Source of the DNA: Dermatophilaceae bacterium
GTDB lineage: Bacteria > Actinomycetota > Actinomycetes > Actinomycetales > Dermatophilaceae
NCBI GenBank assembly: GCA_013361975.1
Contig: JABFXB010000205.1
Location: forward strand, 1-13,382
DNA: 13,382 nt
Direction: 5' to 3'
Part shown: piece after piece, positions 1 to 7,587 of the stretch
Layout of the letters: each line of letters opens with the position of its first letter
Numbering within the stretch: position 1 is the stretch's first letter
The notes under the pieces: generated by a model
The model's database searches: none
Told to the model about the DNA's origin: nothing
What the model saw: the letters and a program-made list of their open reading frames with translations, nothing else
Position numbers and translations under genes: made by a program

Positions 1-1
1 C

Positions 2-208
2 ACCGCCAACGCGCTCGGCGCCTGGCTGGGCTCGCTCGTGCTCGCCGCGGGCTGGGGCTACGGTGCGCCGAGCCTCGTCGGGGCCGGTCTCGCGGTGCTC
101 GGTGTGGGCGTCGCCTCACTGTCGGCGCTGCTCGAGCGGCGCGACCGGACCGGGACCACCCCGGCGGCGGCCGCGGAGCCCGCGGCCGTCACTCCAGCCA
201 CTCGGTGA
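2..208 (+). CDS. MFS transporter, C-terminal end (5' part outside window)
   Basis: Open reading frame entering from the left edge in frame 2 and ending with TGA at 206-208, about 68 residues visible. The first residues, ANALGAWLGSLV, followed by a GWGYGAPSLVGAG stretch and a long hydrophobic run, match the last two membrane helices of DHA1-type major facilitator drug/metabolite exporters, where NALGAWLGG...GLGY..P..VGA is typical. The helices end at a charged ERRDR boundary, and an Ala/Pro/Thr-rich cytoplasmic tail follows. The substrate cannot be inferred from this fragment. The gene converges on the minus-strand cupin remnant, and its last 20 nt overlap the remnant's 3' end (189-208). Family assignment is fairly secure; subfamily is a guess. 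Confidence 0.75.
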   Translation, partial: TANALGAWLGSLVLAAGWGYGAPSLVGAGLAVLGVGVASLSALLERRDRTGTTPAAAAEPAAVTPATR

Positions 209-382
209 CGGAGCGCTCGTTCGCGTGGCGTACGGGTGCTGGTGCAGCCGCGGTCCGACGCCCTCCTGCGTCGTGGACCCGAGGATGATGCTGATGCCGG
301 GGCCGCCGGGCAGCTCCTCGTAGCTCTCGGTCCAGTCCTCGCCGTCCTCGCGCCCGTCAGCGCGGCTGATCAGGGTCTCCAC
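189..382 (-). pseudogene. Cupin-domain protein, internally deleted and frameshifted
   Basis: A GTG start at 382 has a good AGAGGA ribosome-binding site 6 nt upstream. It opens a 52-residue frame beginning METLISRADGRED and reaching GVGPRLHQHPYA, which is the first half of a small cupin (the HxH of metal motif 1 is H48/H50 in this numbering). In that frame the protein then turns into basic nonsense and reads on to 116, antisense to the MFS gene. In another frame, directly abutting the break (227 down to 189), the sequence reads HANERSVTEWLE-stop, a classic cupin C-terminus (IH...FVTEWLE). The middle of the barrel, including the motif-1 glutamate and all of motif 2, about 50-60 residues, is missing and the two ends are out of frame. 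Intact family members are about 110-120 residues. The start overlaps the end of the M48 gene by 13 nt, so the two were probably translationally coupled. An assembly error is possible but less likely. Confidence 0.7.
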
Positions 383-1524
383 CGGTCGTCCTCTCTGGTC
401 GGGTCGGTCGGGAGCGGTTCGTCAGTCCCGCCCTCACATCGAACCGGCCTGTCGTGGCTCGACGCGGCCTCGCCTTCGCGAGCGGGTGCCATGTCGGCCG
501 CCGCCGCGTTCGTGGCGGCCAGCGAACCGAAGGCCCCCGCGTGCGCGTAGCCGCTCGTCACCGCCGGCTGCGGGGGAGCGGGGAACGCCGTGGGCGTGAA
601 GCCGACCAGCGCCGGCAGGGCGTAGGTGCCCGGAGCGACGGGCTGGCCCCACAGCCACGGCTCGCGCGGTCGCCAGAGCAGGCGGCCGGGACGGCGCCGG
701 TCGCGCAGGGCGTGCATGCGCCACAGCAGCACCGGGTGGCTGGCGGCAGCGTTGGTGACCCACACGAAGAAGCCGGGCTCGGTCACGGCCCGGTCGGCCA
801 TCGCGTCGACGTCGACGGACCGGCCGAGGTACTTGCCGCCGGCGAGCGTCGCCATCGCCGAGCGCGCGCCGTGCGGCACGAGCGCGTGGCCGTAGTTGTC
901 GGCCGTGTACTCCTGGGCCCGGCTCAGCGTCGAACCGATGAGCGGGATCCACTGCGACGCGAAGGTGCCGAGCATCCGCCAGTAGCTGGTGTGGCCCGCC
1001 GCGATGTGACCCACCTCGTGCGCGATGACGAATCGCAGGGCGTCGGGCTCGCGCGCCGCACCGCCGACCTCTAGCAGGTCGCTGTTGATGATGACGAAAC
1101 GACGGAAACCGTGTCCAGACGCGCCCGCGTTGAGGACGCCGTTCCCGAGCACGACGTACGCGTCGGGCACGTACGAGAGCCCGGCGCGCCCCGCGGCGTC
1201 GAGGAGCATCGCGTACGCCTCGGGGAACTGCTGGGGCGTCAGCCGGATGCCGCCCAGCCGTTGCATGGCCCACAGCTGTCCGCGGGCGAACCACACGAGC
1301 AGCGGCGCGAAGATGAGCGCCAGGGCGTACACGTCGGGCGTGCGGTCCTCGTCGTAGGCGAGGCGCACCTCGTCGAAGGCGGCGAACAGCAGGAGCAGGG
1401 ACGCCATGATCGCGATGACCAGGGTGAGGATCTCGCGCGGGTGGCGCACGTGACGGCGTAGCGGCAGGTGGGAGCCGGGAGCCACGGGAAGGACCTGCAT
1501 GGGTTGGGCACGCATGGTCGTCAT
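370..1524 (-). CDS. M48-family membrane zinc metalloprotease
   Basis: 384 residues from ATG at 1524; in-frame ATGs at codons 4 and 9 are alternative starts. The catalytic zinc motif HEVGH is at 169-173, the third zinc-ligand region EYTAD at 205-209, and the conserved SHP histidine of the family at 262-264. Two membrane helices lie before the catalytic domain (about 31-50 and 64-80), as in HtpX-like M48 proteases, whose catalytic domain normally faces the cytoplasm and degrades damaged membrane proteins. Residues 300-384 are an Ala/Pro-rich tail with no domain I recognise, longer than in minimal HtpX. Its last codons overlap the start of the cupin remnant, so the two form one transcription unit, divergent from lepA. 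The physiological substrate cannot be told from sequence. Confidence 0.9.
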   Translation of the reverse strand: MTTMRAQPMQVLPVAPGSHLPLRRHVRHPREILTLVIAIMASLLLLFAAFDEVRLAYDEDRTPDVYALALIFAPLLVWFARGQLWAMQRLGGIRLTPQQFPEAYAMLLDAAGRAGLSYVPDAYVVLGNGVLNAGASGHGFRRFVIINSDLLEVGGAAREPDALRFVIAHEVGHIAAGHTSYWRMLGTFASQWIPLIGSTLSRAQEYTADNYGHALVPHGARSAMATLAGGKYLGRSVDVDAMADRAVTEPGFFVWVTNAAASHPVLLWRMHALRDRRRPGRLLWRPREPWLWGQPVAPGTYALPALVGFTPTAFPAPPQPAVTSGYAHAGAFGSLAATNAAAADMAPAREGEAASSHDRPVRCEGGTDEPLPTDPTREDDRWRP

Positions 1525-1687
1525 TGTCCGTCACCGCGACCCGGCACGACCCGAGGGGCGTGAGCGGGGGGCCGGCAAAGCATGGGAGACTGTGCTGATC
1601 TCGGCGGTGCGTCGTGCACGCGACCGCGCCCTCGGTCCCCGTCCGACCGGCACCACCGATCCGCCCGACCTGACCACTGACTCTTGC

Positions 1688-1691
1688 GAGG
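1688..1691 (+). promoter_or_regulatory. lepA ribosome-binding site (GAGG)
   Basis: GAGG lies 10 nt before the GTG at 1702 and 19 nt before the ATG at 1711. This is the only purine-rich candidate here and it favours the GTG. The reading frame is also open to a TTG at 1684, but that start would place the SD-like bases inside the gene. Confidence 0.45.
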
Positions 1692-1701
1692 TTCGTCCCA
1701 C

Positions 1702-3555
<1,854 letters not shown>

Positions 3556-3574
3556 CGCCGCACAAGCCCGCTCA

Positions 3575-3600
3575 CGGTCGTACCGTGGATAGCACGACCG
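3575..3600. repeat. Small inverted repeat after lepA
   Basis: CGGTCGT (3575-3581) and ACGACCG (3594-3600) are perfect 7-bp arms around a 12-nt loop, 19 nt after the lepA stop. Without a T-run it is at best a weak termination or RNA-stabilising hairpin upstream of the stronger one at 3625-3661. Confidence 0.35.
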
Positions 3601-3624
3601 GAGTGTGGGTGCGTCGTACGCGTG

Positions 3625-3661
3625 GCCGTCTGGGCGGCGATCCGACCGCCGCCCGGACGGC
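3625..3661. terminator. Strong GC hairpin between convergent lepA and phosphatase genes
   Basis: The left arm at 3625-3639 (GCCGTCTGGGCGGCG) pairs with the right arm at 3647-3661 (CGCCGCCCGGACGGC). That gives 15 pairs with a single G-T wobble around a 7-nt loop. It sits in the 138-nt gap between two convergent stop codons, where a bidirectional terminator is expected. There is no T-run on either side, which is common for terminators in high-GC actinobacteria. Confidence 0.7.
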
Positions 3662-3693
3662 TGCGCAGCGCACTCCCGAAGGTGCTCGGCCGT

Positions 3694-4512
3694 TCAGCGC
3701 GCGAGCAGCTTGCGCCGCATCCGCTCGGTGTCGGCAGCGGTCCACCCGTGGGTGGTCAGCCACCCGATCGGGCCGTCGTAGCGCTCGTCGAGCGTCGCGA
3801 GCAGCATCCGCATCGTCTCGGTGGTGGGCGACTGCTGGGCGACCGTCTTGTCCTTGAGGTTGTCGGCGTAGGCGGGCTTGGCGCGCAGGCGGTCCATGAT
3901 CGCCGCGACGCGCTCCGCGGAGGCGGCGAAGTCGGCGATGACGAGGTCGTCGGGCACCCCCACCACCTTGAGGGCGAGCCCCACGACCGTGCCGGTGCGG
4001 TCCTTGCCGGCGGCGCAGTGGACGACCGCGGCGCCCCGGCTCGAGGCGATCGCGTGGAGGGCGGCCACGACCGAGTCGGGGCGTTGGGCGAGGTAGCCCA
4101 GGTAGTGCTCCGACCAGAACTGCTCGTGGCTGCGCCGGTGCTCGGCGTCCGCCGCGGCCGCGGCCTCGCGCCGCTCGTCGGTCTCCCACGGCAGCGCGCG
4201 CTCGGCGGCGGGGATGCCCGACTCGGCGGTGTCCTCGCGGTAGAGCGTGTGGTGGTGGTGCGTCACGCCGTCGACGGCGAGCAGCGGGCCCTCACCCTCC
4301 TTGGCCACCTCGACGTGGGTGCGCAGGTCGACGATGTCGGAGACCTCGTAGGTGCGCACGAGCGCATCGACCGCCTCCGGCGTGAGGTCCTGGAGGTTGT
4401 CGGAGCGCAGCAGCCGGTGGGGCAGCACCTCGTCGCCGTTGCTGGTCGCCATCCCCCCGAGGTCTCGCATGTTGACGACGCCGTCGAGCTCGATCCAGTT
4501 GGGGCGGTACAC
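3694..4512 (-). CDS. Tyrosine-protein phosphatase (Y_phosphatase3 / PtpB-like)
   Basis: 272 residues from a GTG at 4512. The CX5R phosphatase loop reads HCAAGKDRTG (165-174), with catalytic Cys166 and Arg172. The N-terminal NMRDLGG (14-20) and the later DLR (62-64) are the other landmarks of this family, which includes mycobacterial PtpB; members remove phosphate from tyrosine, and some act on phosphoinositides. No signal peptide or membrane helix is visible, so it is probably cytoplasmic. A histidine-rich run (THHHH, 84-88) is the only oddity. It stands alone on the minus strand, divergent from hemW and convergent with lepA, so the context gives no pathway. The start is supported by a -10 hexamer 6 nt upstream and no SD sequence (leaderless). 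Substrate unknown. Confidence 0.9.
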   Translation of the reverse strand: MYRPNWIELDGVVNMRDLGGMATSNGDEVLPHRLLRSDNLQDLTPEAVDALVRTYEVSDIVDLRTHVEVAKEGEGPLLAVDGVTHHHHTLYREDTAESGIPAAERALPWETDERREAAAAADAEHRRSHEQFWSEHYLGYLAQRPDSVVAALHAIASSRGAAVVHCAAGKDRTGTVVGLALKVVGVPDDLVIADFAASAERVAAIMDRLRAKPAYADNLKDKTVAQQSPTTETMRMLLATLDERYDGPIGWLTTHGWTAADTERMRRKLLAR

Positions 4513-4518
4513 CCTTGC

Positions 4519-4524
4519 ACCCTA
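4519..4524 (-). promoter_or_regulatory. Leaderless -10 element of the phosphatase gene
   Basis: On the minus strand TAGGGT (TAnnnT) ends 6 nt before the GTG start at 4512, which puts the expected transcription start on or next to the start codon. A partial -35 (GCGACC, sharing the GAC core of TTGACA) lies 17 nt further upstream. No Shine-Dalgarno sequence is present, consistent with leaderless translation. Confidence 0.6.
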
Positions 4525-4588
4525 GGCGACGGTGCTGGGTCGGTCGCACCCGCCCACCCGGGCGGACGAGCCATCCCCTCGGGGCTGG

Positions 4589-4594
4589 GACAAT
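4589..4594 (+). promoter_or_regulatory. Leaderless -10 element of hemW
   Basis: GACAAT keeps the A at the second and the T at the last position of the -10 consensus and ends exactly 6 nt before the ATG at 4601, with GGGCGT between and no ribosome-binding site. The same spacing is seen for the divergent phosphatase gene. It fixes the hemW start at 4601 rather than the open frame further upstream. Confidence 0.55.
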
Positions 4595-4600
4595 GGGCGT

Positions 4601-5836
4601 ATGCCGCCCTCCGCCCTCCCCGACGGCGACCCCGCTCCCAGCACGGGAGAGCTCCCGCAGTCGGCCCTCGCCGACCTCGCGTCGACCGACCTCGGCGTCT
4701 ACGTGCACGTCCCCTTCTGCACGGTCCGCTGCGGCTACTGCGACTTCAACACCTACACGCTGACCGAGCTCGGCGGCCCGGGCGCGACCATCGGCGTCGA
4801 CACCTACGCGGACACGGCCCTGCGCGAGCTCGATCTCGCGCGCAGCGTGCTGGGACCGGAGGCGCCTCAGGTCTCGACGGTCTTCGTCGGTGGTGGCACT
4901 CCCACGATGCTGAGGTCGCGTGACCTCGTGACGGTGCTCGACGGCATACGCGAGCGGTTCGGCCTGGCGCCGCACGCGGAGGTCACCACCGAGGCCAACC
5001 CGGACTCGGTGACGCCCGAATCGCTGCGCGAGCTCGCCGACGGCGGCTTCACCCGTGTCTCGGTCGGCATGCAGTCGGCGGTGCCCCACGTGCTCCACAC
5101 CCTCGAGCGCACGCACGAGCCCGACAACGTCGCACGGGCCGTCGCCGCGACGAGAGACGCCGACATGCAGGTCAGCGTCGACCTCATCTACGGCACGCCC
5201 GGCGAGTCGCTCGACGACTGGCGCCGCAGCCTCGAGGCCGCCGTCGCGCTCGAGCCCGACCACGTGTCGGCGTACGCGCTCGTCGTCGAGGACGGCACGA
5301 AGCTGGCCGCGCAGGTGCGGCGCGGGGTCGTGCCCGCACCCGAGGACGACGACGAGGCCGACAAGTACGAGCTCGCCGACGAGCTGCTCTCCGCGGCCGG
5401 CTACGGCTGGTACGAGGTGAGCAACTGGGCGCGCTCGGAGCAGGCACGGTGCCGCCACAACGTCGCCTACTGGTCGGGCACGAACTGGTGGGGTGTCGGA
5501 CCGGGGGCCCACAGCCACGTCGGCGGCGTGCGCTGGTGGAACGTCAAGCACCCGAGTGCGTATGCCGCCCGGCTGCGTGCCGGTCAGTCGCCGGCCCACG
5601 CACGTGAGGGGCTCACCGACGAGCAGCGCTACGACGAGCGTGTGCTGCTCGGCACACGCCTGGTGGACGGCCTTCCCGTGGCGGATCTGCGAGGATCGGG
5701 GCGCACTGCCGTGGCCGGCCTCATCGCCGACGGCCTGCTCGACGGCCCGGCCGCCCTGCGGGACTCCCGGCTCGTCCTCACGCTCCGCGGACGACTGCTC
5801 GCCGACACGGTGGTGCACCGGCTCCTCGCGTCCTGA
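4601..5836 (+). CDS. hemW: HemW, radical-SAM heme chaperone (HemN-like)
   Basis: 411 residues from ATG 4601. The radical-SAM iron-sulfur motif CTVRCGYC has Cys40, Cys44 and Cys47 in the CX3CX2C spacing of the HemN/HemW group. The next residues are DFNTY, without the fourth cysteine of true coproporphyrinogen dehydrogenase HemN, so this is HemW, known as a heme-binding chaperone that delivers heme to respiratory enzymes. Further landmarks in order are GGGTPTML, TTEANPD, RVSVGMQS, VDLIYGTPGES, and GVGPGAHSHVGG in the C-terminal HemW domain. The name coproporphyrinogen oxidase often attached to such genes would be an over-call. lepA upstream and hrcA/dnaJ downstream are its usual actinobacterial partners, here interrupted by other genes. 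The ALDH gene starts 32 nt after its stop and is probably cotranscribed. Confidence 0.95.
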   Translation: MPPSALPDGDPAPSTGELPQSALADLASTDLGVYVHVPFCTVRCGYCDFNTYTLTELGGPGATIGVDTYADTALRELDLARSVLGPEAPQVSTVFVGGGTPTMLRSRDLVTVLDGIRERFGLAPHAEVTTEANPDSVTPESLRELADGGFTRVSVGMQSAVPHVLHTLERTHEPDNVARAVAATRDADMQVSVDLIYGTPGESLDDWRRSLEAAVALEPDHVSAYALVVEDGTKLAAQVRRGVVPAPEDDDEADKYELADELLSAAGYGWYEVSNWARSEQARCRHNVAYWSGTNWWGVGPGAHSHVGGVRWWNVKHPSAYAARLRAGQSPAHAREGLTDEQRYDERVLLGTRLVDGLPVADLRGSGRTAVAGLIADGLLDGPAALRDSRLVLTLRGRLLADTVVHRLLAS

Positions 5837-5868
5837 GGAGCACCGACCGGAAGGCAGATGAGCGAGAC

Positions 5869-7419
5869 ATGTCGACGACGACGAGCGGCGCCCACGGCAC
5901 CGAGGCGACCCCCGTGACCCTTCCGGCCGAGGACGCGCGAGCGTCCGAACCCGCGTCCGAACCCGCGGCCGAACCCGCCGCCGGGCCCGCTGTCGCAGGG
6001 GCCTCGGAAGCACGTGCGTCCCAGCAGCACGAGGTCGTCGCGGCCGCGCGCCGGGCGTTCGGGACCGGGCGCACCAAGGCGCGGGCCTGGCGGGCCGCCC
6101 AGCTCAAGGCCCTGCGCGTGCTCCTCGTCGACCACGAGGCCGAGATCGCGGCTGCCCTGCACGCCGACCTCGGCAAGAGCGCCAACGAGGCGTGGGTGAC
6201 CGAGACCGGGTTCCTCGTCCGCGAGATCGACCACACTCTGCGCCACCTGCGGGCCTGGACGGCGCCGCGGCGGGTGCCCGTGCCGCTGTCGCTCGCGCCC
6301 GGGCGCGCCCGCGTGGTGCGCGAGCCGCTCGGCGTGGTGCTCGTCATCGCCCCCTGGAACTATCCCCTGCAGCTGAGCCTCGCTCCGCTCGTCGGGGCGC
6401 TCGCCGCCGGCAACGCCGTGGTGCTCAAGCCGAGCGAGCTCGCGCCCGCGACGTCGGCCCTGCTCGCCCGGCTCGTGCCCGCGCACCTCGACCCGGAGGC
6501 GGTGCACGTGGTCGAGGGCGGCGTGCCCGAGACGACGGCGCTGCTCGCCGAGCGGTTCGACCACATCTTCTACACGGGCAACGGCACCGTCGGCCGCATC
6601 GTCCTCGAGGCGGCGGCGGTGCACCTCACCCCGGTCACCCTCGAGCTCGGCGGCAAGTCCCCGGCGTACGTCGCCGACGACGCAGACCTCCCCGTCACGG
6701 CGCGCCGTCTCGTCTGGGGCAAGTTCACGAACGCTGGGCAGACCTGCGTCGCCCCCGACTACGTCGTGGCCAGCCCCGCGACCCTCGCGAAGCTCAAACC
6801 CCTTCTCGTCGAGGCGATTCGCGAGAGCTTCGGCGACGACCCCGCATCGTCGCCCGACTACGGCCGCATCGTCGACGGCCGGCACTTCGAGCGGCTCACG
6901 ACGCTCCTGGAGGGCGGCCGGGTCGTGGCCGGGGGCGGCTGCGACGCGTCCACCCGCTACCTGGAGCCCACCCTCGTCGAGGTCGCCGACCCCGACGACC
7001 CCGGCGAGACCGTCATGCGCGACGAGATCTTCGGTCCCGTGCTGCCACTGGTCCCCGTGGCCGACCTCGACGCAGCCATCGCCCTCGTCAACCGCCGTGA
7101 CAAGCCCCTCGCGCTCTACGTCTTCACCCCGTCCACGGCCGTGCGCGAGCGCTTCGTGCGCGAGACCTCCTCGGGGGCCATCGGCTTCAACATCCCGCTG
7201 GCGCACCTGGCGGTGCCGGAGCTGCCGTTCGGCGGAGTGGGTGCCAGCGGCATGGGGGCCTACCACGGGGAGCGGTCGGTCGAGATCTTCTCGCACGCGA
7301 AGGCCGTGCTCACGATGCCGACGCGTCCCGACACCACGACGTGGATCCGCCCGCCGTTCACCAGGTTCAAGGAGCAGGTCATCGACCGGGTCGTCGCACC
7401 CGGACGTCGGCGACGCTGA
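5869..7419 (+). CDS. Aldehyde dehydrogenase, class 3 type
   Basis: 516 residues from ATG 5869. NAD(P)-dependent oxidation of an aldehyde to its acid is the family reaction. Visible landmarks are APWNYP (161-166, cofactor/active-site Asn164), LELGGK (258-263, general base Glu259), NAGQTC (288-293, nucleophile Cys293), EIFGP (386-390) and LPFGGVGASGMGAYHGE near the C-terminus. The last motif and the long post-core tail with TRFKEQVIDRV fit ALDH3-like enzymes (fatty or aromatic aldehydes); the substrate cannot be fixed. About 50 N-terminal residues precede the fold and are Ala/Pro/Glu-rich with SEPASEPAAEPAAGPA; usual length is about 450-470. GGAAGG lies 14 nt upstream, rather far, so the start is less certain, but only one downstream in-frame start is evident (GTG at 5914). 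It follows hemW by 32 nt. Confidence 0.93.
   Translation: MSTTTSGAHGTEATPVTLPAEDARASEPASEPAAEPAAGPAVAGASEARASQQHEVVAAARRAFGTGRTKARAWRAAQLKALRVLLVDHEAEIAAALHADLGKSANEAWVTETGFLVREIDHTLRHLRAWTAPRRVPVPLSLAPGRARVVREPLGVVLVIAPWNYPLQLSLAPLVGALAAGNAVVLKPSELAPATSALLARLVPAHLDPEAVHVVEGGVPETTALLAERFDHIFYTGNGTVGRIVLEAAAVHLTPVTLELGGKSPAYVADDADLPVTARRLVWGKFTNAGQTCVAPDYVVASPATLAKLKPLLVEAIRESFGDDPASSPDYGRIVDGRHFERLTTLLEGGRVVAGGGCDASTRYLEPTLVEVADPDDPGETVMRDEIFGPVLPLVPVADLDAAIALVNRRDKPLALYVFTPSTAVRERFVRETSSGAIGFNIPLAHLAVPELPFGGVGASGMGAYHGERSVEIFSHAKAVLTMPTRPDTTTWIRPPFTRFKEQVIDRVVAPGRRRR
5940..5986 (+). repeat. Short direct repeats in ALDH N-terminus
   Basis: Units of the form GCGTCCGAACCCGC, then GCGGCCGAACCCGCC and GCCGGGCCCGC, encode SEPA, SEPA, AEPA, AGPA. 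This is a low-complexity tract made by slippage-prone 12-nt repeats, lying entirely in the extension before the conserved ALDH fold. Confidence 0.7.
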
Positions 7420-7434
7420 CCGGCCGAGGAGGCT

Positions 7435-7462
7435 GTGCTAATGACAACCGTGTCGTTAGCAC
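7435..7462 (+). terminator. Hairpin after the ALDH gene
   Basis: GTGCTAATGACA (7435-7446) pairs with TGTCGTTAGCAC (7451-7462) in 12 pairs with one G-T wobble around the tetraloop ACCG, starting 16 nt after the ALDH stop. It is a clean stem-loop but AT-richer than usual here and not followed by T residues. A terminator fits the position. The alternative is a dyad operator for the downstream CHAP gene. Confidence 0.5.
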
Positions 7463-7482
7463 ACTCGATGTCGCGTGTTGCG

Positions 7483-7532
7483 CATCCTGTCTGGCGTGTC
7501 GCGAGGGATTTCTGGGAAACCCGTCATCCTGT
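7483..7532. repeat. Paired CATCCTGT direct repeats upstream of the CHAP gene
   Basis: CATCCTGT occurs at 7483-7490 and 7525-7532, 42 bp apart (about four helical turns), each followed within 2 nt by GGC or GCC. The second copy overlaps the -35 position expected for the TACATT -10 at 7547. This is compatible with sites for a regulator, but two 8-mers can also arise by chance. Confidence 0.3.
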
Positions 7533-7546
7533 GGCCCGAATGTCCC

Positions 7547-7552
7547 TACATT
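7547..7552 (+). promoter_or_regulatory. Candidate -10 of the CHAP gene
   Basis: TACATT (TAnnnT) lies 35 nt before the ATG at 7588, in a locally AT-richer stretch. It would give a short leader of about 29 nt carrying the GGGAG ribosome-binding site at 7578-7582. No convincing -35 is present, so an activator or a weak promoter is possible. Confidence 0.45.
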
Positions 7553-7587
7553 TCCGTGAGCACCCACGGCCGATCACGGGAGACCAC

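Noticed and set aside
1586..1591. GAGACT as a leaderless or lepA -10 element
   Set aside because: Only the second and last bases fit, there is no -35, and the GTG that follows opens a frame with no family resemblance that runs into lepA out of frame.
4601..5836. Calling hemW an oxygen-independent coproporphyrinogen oxidase (HemN)
   Set aside because: The fourth cysteine after the CX3CX2C motif is absent (CDFNTY) and the HemW C-terminal motif is present.
7435..7462. GTGCTAA...TTAGCAC arms resembling a second CIRCE
   Set aside because: The arms are in the everted order. CIRCE needs TTAGCACTC first and GAGTGCTAA second with a 9-nt spacer, so HrcA would not be expected to bind.
7435..7587. N-terminal extension of the CHAP protein starting at 7435
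   Set aside because: It would place 51 non-hydrophobic residues before the signal peptide and run through the hairpin and the -10 region. ATG 7588 has its own RBS.
7501..7587. c-di-AMP (ydaO/yuaA) riboswitch before the CHAP gene
   Set aside because: A GGGAAACCC-like string is present, but the conserved GGGTGAATC-type and GGGGGA-type core elements are missing and the leader would be too short.
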